Below are positions 54,550 to 63,233 of a stretch of DNA of 64,000 nt, piece after piece. Numbering within the stretch: position 1 is the first letter of the stretch; the number at the start of each line of letters is the position of its first letter. Both the position numbers and the translations under genes were made by a program. The notes under the pieces are model-generated. The model made no database searches. It saw only the letters and a list, made by a program, of their open reading frames with translations, and had not been told where the DNA came from. Source of the stretch: Porphyromonas cangingivalis (GTDB taxonomy: Bacteria > Bacteroidota > Bacteroidia > Bacteroidales > Paludibacteraceae); NCBI GenBank assembly GCA_945902955.1, contig CAMDNO010000003.1, forward strand, positions 1-64,000, given 5' to 3'.

Positions 54550-54636
54550 TGATGTGGTGATGTGTTAATGTGATAATGAGGAGATGTGATGTTTTGAAAA
54601 TGGTAAATTGTAAATGCAAAAATTGTAAATTCTTAA
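54549..54636. repeat. Composite spacer shared with 25468-25546
   Basis: GATGTGGTGATGTGTTAATG and similar units (54551-54592) are followed by AAATGGTAAATTGTAAATGC and AAATTGTAAATTCTTAAA, ending at the exosortase-like gene start. The same two parts occur, in the same order, at the head of the DUF6452 gene on the other strand. Confidence 0.6.
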
Positions 54637-54637
54637 A

Positions 54638-55189
54638 ATGTTTTCTGAAAAATTACCCGAAAAATTACGACCATACATTGGAGTTATATACTTCATGTTG
54701 GTTCTGGTATGTGCTCATTTCTTTTGGAAACTTACTGTTCGCGGCGATGACACAGATACAATTGTTACTTTTTTAGGGTTGAATATCTCCGCTCCATTTA
54801 ATTTAATGGCTGCACATGTGGCAAATTCAACATTTAAAATTTTGCAACTGTTTGGCTTTGATATTGATATGTTCGAAAATAATGTGATTCGACATGCTAA
54901 TGGTGTGGCGGTTCGTATTGTGTGGTCCTGTACCGGCTTAAAACAAGCGTATATATTTGTTTGTATTATTGCATTTTACAAGGGTCGTTATATACGAAAG
55001 TTATGGTATATAACCGCTGGATTAGTAGTGATTTACGTTGTAAATATTTTGCGTATTACGGCTATTGCTGCCCTTGTTCAACCTTTTCCCGAACAGTTCG
55101 AATTGTTTCACGAATATATTTTTAAATATCTTTTTTATGTTATTTTATTTGGTATGTGGGTTTTGTGGGACGAGAAAATAAAAAACTAA
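54638..55189 (+). CDS. Exosortase/archaeosortase-family protein (XrtF-like)
   Basis: This 183-residue membrane protein has about six helices and the exosortase catalytic triad in order: C98 (VWSCTGLKQ), R139 (NILRITAI) and H158 (LFHEYIFKY). Exosortases cut C-terminal PEP-CTERM-like tails, and the short Bacteroidetes forms (XrtF type) are of this length. No protein with a recognisable PEP-CTERM tail was seen in the window, so its substrate must lie elsewhere. It is followed by a GNAT gene 20 bases downstream. The triad is read directly; the subtype is a guess. Confidence 0.8.
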   Translation: MFSEKLPEKLRPYIGVIYFMLVLVCAHFFWKLTVRGDDTDTIVTFLGLNISAPFNLMAAHVANSTFKILQLFGFDIDMFENNVIRHANGVAVRIVWSCTGLKQAYIFVCIIAFYKGRYIRKLWYITAGLVVIYVVNILRITAIAALVQPFPEQFELFHEYIFKYLFYVILFGMWVLWDEKIKN

Positions 55190-55209
55190 TTTAATACAAA
55201 AAAACACAC

Positions 55210-55656
55210 ATGAATTCACAGTCGATATTCGATTTTAGTGTTATTAAATTTGAGTCGGAAACATACCTCGAAGAGTTGCAATTACGCGATAGAGTTTTGC
55301 GCAAACCTTTAGGAATGAGCTTATTTGACGAAAATTTAGATTCTGAAGTTAACGATTTTCATATAGGAGCTTTTAGTAACAATTGTTTGGTCGGAGTTCT
55401 GATTCTAACAAAAATAAGCAATAACGAACTAAAAATGCGTCAAGTAGCGGTTGACGATGGGAGGAGGGGGCTTGGAATTGGTTCACAATTAGTTGCTTTC
55501 ACAGAGGCGTATTGTAAAGCATTAAATTATACTCGTATTGTTCTCAATGCTCGTGCAACTGCTTTGGAGTTTTATAAACGTCTTGGATATACAATAATTA
55601 GCGATGTTTTTTTTGAAATCGGAATTCCACATTATAAATTAGAAAAGATTTTGTAA
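55210..55656 (+). CDS. GNAT-family N-acetyltransferase
   Basis: This 148-residue protein has the GNAT acetyl-CoA site MRQVAVDDGRRGLGIGSQL (about 77-95, R/Q-x-x-G-x-G/A) and the following RIVLNARATALEFYKRLGY (about 114-132). The substrate is unknown. It is probably co-transcribed with the exosortase-like gene and overlaps the convergent CPBP gene by 18 bases. Confidence 0.88.
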   Translation: MNSQSIFDFSVIKFESETYLEELQLRDRVLRKPLGMSLFDENLDSEVNDFHIGAFSNNCLVGVLILTKISNNELKMRQVAVDDGRRGLGIGSQLVAFTEAYCKALNYTRIVLNARATALEFYKRLGYTIISDVFFEIGIPHYKLEKIL

Positions 55657-56502
55657 TTTTTTTCGCGTTTTATAAATTAAAAAAACGGTAACAACAAAAC
55701 TTATTGCAGCTAAATAAAGGGTATCTCCTGTGCCAATTGTATCTAAATCGGGCATTTTTACACCATTAAATTTTAGATAATAAAATAGCACCGCCAATCC
55801 ATTATTCACGGTGTGAGCCAAAATAGGAAGCCATAAATTGCCACTCCAGAAAAGTAAATAGCCAAAAAATGCACCCAGCAACATACGAGGAAAAAATCCA
55901 TAAAACTGCAAATGGATAGCGCTAAAAATAAATGCAGCCATCCAAATTGCTAAAATCGCATTGCGCCACTCTCCAAAAATTTTCTGTAATATTCCTCTAA
56001 AAAAAAGTTCTTCGCCCAAACCCGCCAATACCGCTACCAATAATAAATTGAAAATCAGGTCTGTAATGCTGTGGACGTTCATCATTTTCATTGTTATCTG
56101 CTCTAATTGCAACTCGGTAGCTTTCATCCAATTTTCGATTGGAGCAAACGAATCCGGCAGTGAAATTTGTCGATTAAGCTCGGTTAGTAAATTGATAAAT
56201 GGCAGGGCAGCCAGCATTGTTAAAGTCACTAACAAAAAAATTGATGGCTTATTCGAAGTTTTTAATTGCAAATAAATCAATGGTTTATCGCTCCACAAAA
56301 AAGCGAGTAGGAGAGGGCTTCCTACAAACAAAATTAACGATTGTATAAGTTGCATCCGTTTTACGGTAATTATATTAGTCAAATCGCTATCGGTCAGTAA
56401 TGTAGTGAGCGTCGTAATTAATATAATTGCAAAAAATAGAACAGCAAATAGTTGCATTACTTTGCCTAAAAATCGTGTATGTTGTAAACTTCCTTTTATC
56501 AC
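55639..56502 (-). CDS. CPBP-family intramembrane metalloprotease
   Basis: This 287-residue membrane protein has about eight helices and the CAAX-protease/bacteriocin-processing (CPBP/Abi) signatures: GLGEELFFRGILQKIF (the EExxxR motif), FSAIHLQFYGFFPRMLLGAF and ILAHTVNNGLAV, which supply the Glu and His metal ligands. The family cleaves membrane-embedded peptides, but the substrate here is unknown. The label Abi in this family is unrelated to the Abi_2 gene at 746. Confidence 0.87.
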   Translation of the reverse strand: MIKGSLQHTRFLGKVMQLFAVLFFAIILITTLTTLLTDSDLTNIITVKRMQLIQSLILFVGSPLLLAFLWSDKPLIYLQLKTSNKPSIFLLVTLTMLAALPFINLLTELNRQISLPDSFAPIENWMKATELQLEQITMKMMNVHSITDLIFNLLLVAVLAGLGEELFFRGILQKIFGEWRNAILAIWMAAFIFSAIHLQFYGFFPRMLLGAFFGYLLFWSGNLWLPILAHTVNNGLAVLFYYLKFNGVKMPDLDTIGTGDTLYLAAISFVVTVFLIYKTRKKLQNLF

Positions 56503-56564
56503 TGTTGGTAATTATTATTTGAGTTTAAAAAATTGCTCTTGAGGATATGGGGGCTTAAAAAATT

Positions 56565-56597
56565 ATAAGGCTGATTCGCAAATGGAATCAGCCTTAT
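56565..56597 (-). terminator. Terminator after rprXY
   Basis: ATAAGGCTGATTC (56565-56577) pairs perfectly with GAATCAGCCTTAT (56585-56597) around a 7-base loop. On the minus strand it is followed by AATTTTTTAA. Confidence 0.85.
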
Positions 56598-56620
56598 GTG
56601 TTGATAAATAATGACTTAAA

Positions 56621-57328
56621 TTAATCTTCTTTTACCTGAGGGGTAATTAATTTGTAGCCTTTACCGTGAATATTGATGATAGCCACGTTTTCGTCGTCTT
56701 TCAAAAGTTTACGTAATTTGGTGATATAAACATCCATGCTACGAGCATTGAAATAATTATCGTCTACCCAAATAGTTTTTAAAGCAAAATTACGTTCCAA
56801 AATGCTATTTGCATTAGCAGCCAGCAAGTTAAGTAATTCTGATTCTTTGGTAGTCAATTTTTTCGAATCGCCATCTAAGGTCAAAGTTTGTTTTTGAGCA
56901 TCAAATGTAAATTTACCAATTGTATAAATTACGGCTTCTTTTACTTTTTTGCCACGAACTCTGCGAAGAATTGATTCGATACGATACAACAATTCTTCCA
57001 TGCTGAATGGTTTCGACAAATAATCGTCGGCACCCAATTTGAATCCTTGAAGAATATCTTCTTTCATCGATTTAGCGGTAAGGAAAATAATTGGCACATC
57101 GGCATTTACTGCACGAATATCAGCTGCCAATTGGAAACCATCTTTTTTAGGCATCATTACATCGAATACACACATATCGTATTTGTTGCGTGTAAACGCT
57201 TTGTAACCTGCTTCTCCATCGGGTTGCAAATCAGCATCGTAGCCTTTTGTCTGCAAATACTCCCGTAATAACATGCCAAGATTTTCGTCATCTTCGCACA
57301 ATAAAATTTTAACTTTTTCTTCTGTCAT
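56621..57328 (-). CDS. rprY: OmpR-type response regulator, RprY-like
   Basis: This 235-residue regulator has a receiver domain (1-120: phospho-acceptor D56 in FDVMMPKKDG, T84, K106) and a C-terminal winged helix (about 135-230; KLTTKESELLNLLAANANSIL and DVYITKLRKLL). Its start overlaps the histidine kinase gene by 4 bases, so the pair is coupled. Strong resemblance to RprY of Bacteroides, studied in stress and tetracycline-related regulation, supports the symbol, though orthology was not tested. Confidence 0.88.
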   Translation of the reverse strand: MTEEKVKILLCEDDENLGMLLREYLQTKGYDADLQPDGEAGYKAFTRNKYDMCVFDVMMPKKDGFQLAADIRAVNADVPIIFLTAKSMKEDILQGFKLGADDYLSKPFSMEELLYRIESILRRVRGKKVKEAVIYTIGKFTFDAQKQTLTLDGDSKKLTTKESELLNLLAANANSILERNFALKTIWVDDNYFNARSMDVYITKLRKLLKDDENVAIINIHGKGYKLITPQVKED

Positions 57329-58851
57329 AATTCGTAATTTTTTAATGTTGGTATTGTGATTGTAAATTTAGTGCCTATATTTAGTTCGCTTTCTACTTTA
57401 ATATTGCCTCTGTGTTCGGTTACAATTTTTTTTACGTAAGCCAAACCAAGTCCAAATCCCTTAACGTTGTGGAGGTTTCCTGTCGAAACCCGATAGAATT
57501 TTTCAAAAACGCGTTTCAAATCGTCTTTTTGAATTCCGATACCATTATCTTCTATACTTATTAATATATTTTCTTTTTCGTTCCAAGTTTCAATGGTCAA
57601 AAGTAATGGTTTGTCGCTGTATTTAAGAGCATTATCCATTAAGTTGAAAATTACATTGGTAAAATGCACCTCATCAATCAACGCTGCATCGTTTGTCGCA
57701 TTAAGTTTCGAGGTTATTTGTCCGCCTTTGCTCGTTACACGAAGCGAAAAATTTGTTACTATTTCTTTAATTAACAAATTAATCTGTTTTTCGTTCACTT
57801 TCAATATCGATTTATCTTTTTCGAATACAGCCATTTGCAAAACCTTTTCGACCATAAAACTTAGTCGCTTTGTTTCGTCGTGTATCACTTTCGAAATATG
57901 ACTTAAAGTTTGCGGCGTTTTGCCCACGCTTGGGTCTTGCAGCATTTGCGATGCGAGTGAAATGCTCGAAATCGGCGTTTTAAGTTCGTGGGTCATGTTA
58001 TTTACAAAATCATTTTTGATAATATTCAATTGTTTTTGTTTAAAAATAACAATGATGGCATACGTAAAAATAAATAAAATAACGATAAGCATTAACACAG
58101 ATGGAAGCAATAAATTAATCGATTTAATTATAAAATTTTGTTTTGTAGGAAAAGTAACTTGCAAAAATGCAGCTCTATTTGTTTCCTCCGATGGAAATAG
58201 TTTTTGAGAATACACATTGTTATTGTTTGTATGATTGTGTATTTCTTTGCTACATTTATAAATTATATTTCCTTGCTTATCAACTATCGAATAATAAAAT
58301 GGCAGCTCTACGCCATTATTAAGCAACACTTTTTCTATAATATTGTCTAATTCTTTAAAATTAACCCGTTCACTTATTTCTTTATTGTCCGATTCTTTAA
58401 GCCAACGAAAAACAGCTTGGTCTAAAATTGTTTTCGATCGTGAGAAGTTTTGTTTAAATTTCTCTTGCAAAAAACGGGATGTTTCTTCAATAGTAGCATT
58501 TCCATGCCGGGTGCTTAATCTTATTCGTGGTTTGTTTTTATCTAAATTTGAAATTTTAAGATTTCTTGAAACGCTATCAATATTTCGGCTTAAATCATTT
58601 TGCGGAAAGTTGAAATTGTTTACTTTTCCTGCTTTAATGCTTTCATTTTCAAGCTCTTCGCCCAAGTATTCAAGAGCCTCATTTTCCTCAACCAGTATGG
58701 CTGTTTGAAATAAACTTCGCTCAACACTTTCATTAAATTGACTTTCAATCATTTCGGCATTTATACTTACATAGCGTACTTGTAAAATTATCAAGCCTAC
58801 AAATGTAACTATCATCGAAATGATTAATATAGTGATTGTTCTTCGTTTCAT
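57325..58851 (-). CDS. rprX: Sensor histidine kinase, RprX-like
   Basis: This kinase has 508 residues from the ATG at 58851. Two membrane helices (about 7-26 and 247-270) flank a periplasmic sensor domain of about 220 residues. The HisKA domain carries H288 in NNMTHELKTPISSISLASQML, followed by an HATPase domain (FNLMDNALKYSD, SIEDNGIGIQ, VKGFGLGLAYVKKI). A longer start at 58890 would lie upstream of the promoter's -7 box at 58860-58867 and is rejected. With the start only a few bases past the expected transcription start, the message may be almost leaderless. It phosphorylates RprY. Confidence 0.88.
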   Translation of the reverse strand: MKRRTITILIISMIVTFVGLIILQVRYVSINAEMIESQFNESVERSLFQTAILVEENEALEYLGEELENESIKAGKVNNFNFPQNDLSRNIDSVSRNLKISNLDKNKPRIRLSTRHGNATIEETSRFLQEKFKQNFSRSKTILDQAVFRWLKESDNKEISERVNFKELDNIIEKVLLNNGVELPFYYSIVDKQGNIIYKCSKEIHNHTNNNNVYSQKLFPSEETNRAAFLQVTFPTKQNFIIKSINLLLPSVLMLIVILFIFTYAIIVIFKQKQLNIIKNDFVNNMTHELKTPISSISLASQMLQDPSVGKTPQTLSHISKVIHDETKRLSFMVEKVLQMAVFEKDKSILKVNEKQINLLIKEIVTNFSLRVTSKGGQITSKLNATNDAALIDEVHFTNVIFNLMDNALKYSDKPLLLTIETWNEKENILISIEDNGIGIQKDDLKRVFEKFYRVSTGNLHNVKGFGLGLAYVKKIVTEHRGNIKVESELNIGTKFTITIPTLKNYEL

Positions 58852-58859
58852 ACTTTGTG

Positions 58860-58891
58860 CAAATATATACTTAAAACTTAACATTAACAAG
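58860..58891 (-). promoter_or_regulatory. Promoter of rprXY
   Basis: On the minus strand, CTTG (58888-58891), 20 bases and TATATTTG (58860-58867) lie 8 bases before the rprX ATG at 58851. The divergent MFS promoter lies 107 bases away. Confidence 0.6.
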
Positions 58892-58997
58892 TTTAACCCT
58901 AAAAATTAACATATATTTATTAAAATGGCAATTATTGCCCCTCTACTATTTTATTTTATTTGGTTTTAACTTAAAACATTTTATAGTGCGAATTAGT

Positions 58998-59028
58998 TTT
59001 GATAGTAGAAAAAAAAAATGTATTTTTG
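58998..59028 (+). promoter_or_regulatory. Promoter of the MFS gene and polA
   Basis: TTTG (58998-59001), 19 bases and TATTTTTG (59021-59028) match the consensus exactly, 24 bases before the MFS start. Confidence 0.75.
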
Positions 59029-59052
59029 TTTCGTAACAAATAATCAAATTCA

Positions 59053-60264
59053 ATGCCGAATAGTAGAGCTATAAATTGGACTGCCTTATTTACATCTAAT
59101 TTTTTAGGAGTATTTAATGATAATCTGTTGAAAAACAGTATAATTTTCTTCACGCTTAGCTGGAAGTTACCATTATGGTTAAATTATTCACAGCTTATTT
59201 CGCTTGTTTCAGCAGCACTTATTGTACCTTACCTTTTGTTTTCGCCTTATGCCGGTAATATTACCGTCCGCATTTCGAAACAGCGAATTTTCCGTTTTTT
59301 CAAGTTATTAGAAATTCCTATTATGCTGGTAGCTTCCCTGGCTTTTTTAACTGAAAATGTGTACCTTGCAATCTTTTCAGTGCTTTTAATGGGAATTCAA
59401 AGTAGCTTGTATTCGCCTGCTAAATATAGCTTAATTCGTGATATCGGTGGCGAAAAACATGCTGCTTATGGAAGTGGTGTGTTCGAAACTATGGCATTTC
59501 TGGGAATTTTGGCTGGTACCGTTGTTGCTTCCATTCTTTCGGACAATGTAGAAGTTTGGGTTCTTATTAGTGTGTTTATGCTCACAGCATTGCTTGGATA
59601 TTTCATTACTACTACAATTAAAGTTAATGAAGTGCCGGTGGAAATTTTAAATCAAAGCAATAATCCACTTGTTTTCTTAAAACAATCGTATAGAGTTGCC
59701 AAGCGATACAAAGATGTAAATATTTCGGTTATTGGTTCATCTGTATTTTGGCTTATCGGTGGAATGCTGCAAATGAATTTAGTAATTCATTCAAAACTTT
59801 ATTTTAATGCTTCGAATACCGAAACCGGAATTATAATGGCCATTGCCGCTATTGCCATTGCTACCGGATGTTATGCTGCTGCCCGATTGGCTGGTCGTTC
59901 TGCCGGACATAAATTAATGCTACCCGGAATTGGTGGAATGATTTTATTTTTGGGATTTATTACTTTTTTTGATTTGAATTTCTATTTCTATGGAGTTTGT
60001 GTATTTGGAGTGGCTTTTTCGGGTGGCTTCTTTCAAGTTCCATGCCTTACAACTATTCAAAAATCAAATTCGGGTCGAAAATTAGGTGATTTGATTGCAT
60101 ATCTTAATTTAACAACTTTTATATTCGTAACAATTGGTACTCTTTTGTTTTGGGTTCTCACTTATTTTACGAATCAAAATAGTCAGGTTGTATTTTTCGC
60201 TTTATGGATTATTTGTATTATTACTTTTTATTTTTTCAATAAAAAAATTAAACATAAAAAATGA
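59053..60264 (+). CDS. MFS transporter, LplT-like
   Basis: This 403-residue protein has about twelve membrane helices. The first half resembles the lysophospholipid flippase LplT (NWTALFTSNFLGVFNDNLLKN at the start, and GIQSSLYSPAKYSLIRDIGGE between helices 4 and 5, typical of that branch). In other bacteria LplT works with the acyltransferase Aas, but none is adjacent here, so the substrate is not certain. The stop is followed 13 bases later by the polA start, and the two share the promoter at 58998. Confidence 0.85.
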   Translation: MPNSRAINWTALFTSNFLGVFNDNLLKNSIIFFTLSWKLPLWLNYSQLISLVSAALIVPYLLFSPYAGNITVRISKQRIFRFFKLLEIPIMLVASLAFLTENVYLAIFSVLLMGIQSSLYSPAKYSLIRDIGGEKHAAYGSGVFETMAFLGILAGTVVASILSDNVEVWVLISVFMLTALLGYFITTTIKVNEVPVEILNQSNNPLVFLKQSYRVAKRYKDVNISVIGSSVFWLIGGMLQMNLVIHSKLYFNASNTETGIIMAIAAIAIATGCYAAARLAGRSAGHKLMLPGIGGMILFLGFITFFDLNFYFYGVCVFGVAFSGGFFQVPCLTTIQKSNSGRKLGDLIAYLNLTTFIFVTIGTLLFWVLTYFTNQNSQVVFFALWIICIITFYFFNKKIKHKK

Positions 60265-60277
60265 GATTTTAAATCTA

Positions 60278-63133
60278 ATGGATAAGAAATTATTTTTAAT
60301 CGATGCGTATGCCATCATTTACAGAGCTTATTATGCATTTATTCGTGCACCACGCATCAACTCTAAAGGTTTAAATACATCGGCAATTTATGGTTTTGTA
60401 AATACCCTCGAAGATGTACTCAAACGCGAAAAGCCTACGCACATAGCTGTAGCATTCGATCCCAGTGGACCTACATTTCGGCACGAAGCATACGATTTGT
60501 ATAAAGCTCAGCGCGAATCGACCCCCGAAGATATTAAATTAGCAGTACCTTATATTAAAAAAATTATACAGGCTTATAATATTCCAATTCTCGAAGTGGC
60601 TGGATACGAAGCGGATGATGTGATAGGTACTGTTTCGAAAATGGCTGAAAAAGAAGGTTTTACAGTTTTTATGCTAACTCCTGATAAAGATTATGGACAG
60701 TTAGTTTCGGACAATATATATATGTACCGTCCAAAACATACGGGTGGATTTGAAGTGATGGGGCCTGCCGAAATAAAAGCAAAATACGATTTGGATAGCC
60801 ACAATCAAGTGATTGATTTGCTTGGGCTTATGGGCGATTCGGCTGATAATATCCCGGGCTGCCCAGGCGTTGGCGAAAAAACGGCTGTAAAACTACTCAA
60901 AGAATTTGGAAGTATTGACACTTTACTTACTCGCACTTCGGAGCTGAAAGGAGCATTGAAAGACAAAGTTGAAAATAATAAAGAGCAAATTGTGTTTTCG
61001 CGTTTTTTGGCTACCATTAAAATTGATGTACCCATAGAATTTGACGAAAAAGCGCTTGAAATTGAACCTGTTAACGATGCTGAACTGAAAGCTTTGTTCG
61101 ACGAACTCGAATTTCGCACCATGACGCAGAATAAATTTGGTGCAAAACCATTTTCATCCTTGCCGCCCGACGAAGCCACAAATGCTATTCAGTTTGCTCG
61201 ACCAAAATCGCCTGCCGGACAAATGTCGCTGTTTGATACTTTTGATAAGCCCGAAGAGAAAATAATTACAAGACAAGCGCCTAAAACTGTTCAAGCGCTT
61301 GAGCCTGTGGCCGAAAATGAATTATTAACGCTTAAAAATGTATCATATAACTATCAACTGGTTGATACAAAAGTGAAACGTGCCGATTTAATTTCGAAAT
61401 TATTTATGCAAAAATCGGTTTGTTTCGATACAGAAACAACCGGAATAGATGTTTTTGTAGCCGAAATGGTGGGACTTTCGTTTTGTTTTGTAAAAGGCGA
61501 AGCGTATTATGTAACGCTGCCTAATGAAAGAGCGGAAGCATTGGAAGTTTTGAAAGAATTTAAAGCATTTTTTCAAAGTGAACATATCGAAAAAGTGGGA
61601 CAGAATATAAAATTTGACCTATTAATGCTTTCGATGTACGGTATTGAACTGAAAGGAAAGTTGTTTGACACCATGATTGCGCATTATTTAGTGCAGCCCG
61701 AACTTCGACATGGCATGGATTATTTAGCCGAAATTTATCTTCGATATCGAACCATTCATTACGAGGAGTTGGTAGGTGGAAAAGGTAAAAACCAGATGGA
61801 TATTCGTTTTGTCGATTTGGATTTGCTTTGCAACTATGCTGCCGAAGATGCAGATATTACCTTTCAATTGAAACAAATTTTGGAAAGCGAACTGAAAGAA
61901 AACGGATTGGAAAATTTGTTTTATGAAATTGAAATGCCCTTATTGCGTGTTTTATCTATTATGGAGCGCAATGGTGTCCGCATTGATAGTGAGGCGTTGC
62001 GTCAAAGTTCCGAAATTCTGACTGCTGAACTTATAGTTATCGAAAAGGAAATTCACGATATGGTTGGATTTTCGTTTAATGTGTCGTCGCCAGCGCAGGT
62101 GGGCGAAATTTTGTTCGATCGCTTAAAGTTGGACGATAAAGCTAAGAAAACTAAAACGGGTCAATACTCTACTTCCGAAGATATTTTAGAGAAAATTCGT
62201 TCGAAACACCCTATTATTGGCAAAATTCTTGATTTTAGAGGTTTAAAAAAACTCTTGAGTACTTATATTGATGCTTTGCCACAACTCATTAATCCACAAA
62301 CAGGCAAGGTACATACTTCTTTCAATCAAACCGTTGCTGCCACTGGACGACTTAGCTCCACGAATCCGAATTTGCAAAATATACCTATTCGCGATGCGCA
62401 AGGCAAAGAAATTCGCAAAGCATTTATCCCCGACGAGGGATGCGTTTTTTTAAGTGCCGATTATTCGCAAATCGAATTGCGCATTATGGCACATTTGAGT
62501 GGAGATAAAAACATGCTCGACGCTTTTAACAGCGGACTTGATATTCACACAGCAACAGCGGCAAAAATTTATAAAATACCTGTCGAAGAGGTTACTTCCG
62601 ATATGCGTCGAAAGGCCAAAACAGCTAACTTTGGCATTATCTACGGTATATCAACTTTTGGACTTTCCGAACGACTTACTATTCCTCGCGGGGAGGCTAA
62701 AGAGTTGATTGATGGCTATTTTGCCACTTATCCAGATGTTAAAAGATACATGGACGAATGCATTCAGCGTGCCAAAGAAAACGGCTATGTAGAAACCATT
62801 TTTGGCCGAAAACGCTTTTTGTCTGATATCAATTCGCAAAATAGTGTTGTGCGCGGTTTTGCCGAACGAAATGCCATAAATGCGCCAATTCAAGGTTCAG
62901 CAGCCGATATTATCAAAATTGCGATGGTGAATATTCAAAAACGTTTATTCGCCGAAAATCTTCAAACTAAAATGACCATGCAAGTGCACGATGAGTTAAA
63001 CTTTACCGTGCCCGAAGCCGAAATTGAACAAGCACGAAAAGTAGTTGTCGAAGAAATGGAAAATGTGTTGAAACTCAAAGTGCCATTAATTGCCGACTGT
63101 GGAGTTGGAAAAAATTGGTTAGAAGCGCATTGA
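60278..63133 (+). CDS. polA: DNA polymerase I
   Basis: PolA fills gaps in repair and removes RNA primers. The 951-residue protein has the 5-prime to 3-prime exonuclease/flap domain (KKLFLIDAYAIIYRAYYAF onward, with GYEADDVIGT and DSADNIPGCPGVGEKTA), a 3-prime exonuclease with its active acids intact (D384 and E386 in FDTETTG), and the polymerase core: motif A D728 (DYSQIELR), motif B RRKAKTANFGIIYG, motif C D905 (VHDEL). The start is the ATG at 60278; a longer frame from 60134 runs through the MFS gene in another frame and is artefactual. Confidence 0.97.
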   Translation: MDKKLFLIDAYAIIYRAYYAFIRAPRINSKGLNTSAIYGFVNTLEDVLKREKPTHIAVAFDPSGPTFRHEAYDLYKAQRESTPEDIKLAVPYIKKIIQAYNIPILEVAGYEADDVIGTVSKMAEKEGFTVFMLTPDKDYGQLVSDNIYMYRPKHTGGFEVMGPAEIKAKYDLDSHNQVIDLLGLMGDSADNIPGCPGVGEKTAVKLLKEFGSIDTLLTRTSELKGALKDKVENNKEQIVFSRFLATIKIDVPIEFDEKALEIEPVNDAELKALFDELEFRTMTQNKFGAKPFSSLPPDEATNAIQFARPKSPAGQMSLFDTFDKPEEKIITRQAPKTVQALEPVAENELLTLKNVSYNYQLVDTKVKRADLISKLFMQKSVCFDTETTGIDVFVAEMVGLSFCFVKGEAYYVTLPNERAEALEVLKEFKAFFQSEHIEKVGQNIKFDLLMLSMYGIELKGKLFDTMIAHYLVQPELRHGMDYLAEIYLRYRTIHYEELVGGKGKNQMDIRFVDLDLLCNYAAEDADITFQLKQILESELKENGLENLFYEIEMPLLRVLSIMERNGVRIDSEALRQSSEILTAELIVIEKEIHDMVGFSFNVSSPAQVGEILFDRLKLDDKAKKTKTGQYSTSEDILEKIRSKHPIIGKILDFRGLKKLLSTYIDALPQLINPQTGKVHTSFNQTVAATGRLSSTNPNLQNIPIRDAQGKEIRKAFIPDEGCVFLSADYSQIELRIMAHLSGDKNMLDAFNSGLDIHTATAAKIYKIPVEEVTSDMRRKAKTANFGIIYGISTFGLSERLTIPRGEAKELIDGYFATYPDVKRYMDECIQRAKENGYVETIFGRKRFLSDINSQNSVVRGFAERNAINAPIQGSAADIIKIAMVNIQKRLFAENLQTKMTMQVHDELNFTVPEAEIEQARKVVVEEMENVLKLKVPLIADCGVGKNWLEAH

Positions 63134-63153
63134 CGAACTCTGGAACTGTCTTC

Positions 63154-63175
63154 GCATGGGGTTGAAACCCCATGC
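63154..63175. terminator. Hairpin between polA and the edge ATPase gene
   Basis: GCATGGGGT (63154-63162) pairs with ACCCCATGC (63167-63175) around TGAA. It lies between convergent genes. The adjoining 63182-63215 can form a weaker ATCGG/CCGAT stem. Confidence 0.6.
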
Positions 63176-63233
63176 AATTCAAATCGGTTGTCGCCATGCA
63201 ACTTGAAAGCCGATGGTAAATATTTTTGTAAGA

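Noticed and set aside
54570-54776. A 68-codon cysteine-rich frame
   Set aside because: It consists of spacer repeat plus a shifted frame of the exosortase-like gene.
55639-56502. CPBP protease as an abortive-infection (Abi) defence gene
   Set aside because: The shared Abi label is historical; the family is mostly not linked to phage defence and its neighbours here are housekeeping genes.
60134-60277. N-terminal extension of PolA
   Set aside because: These 48 codons lie inside the MFS gene in another frame, and the conserved PolA start begins at 60278.
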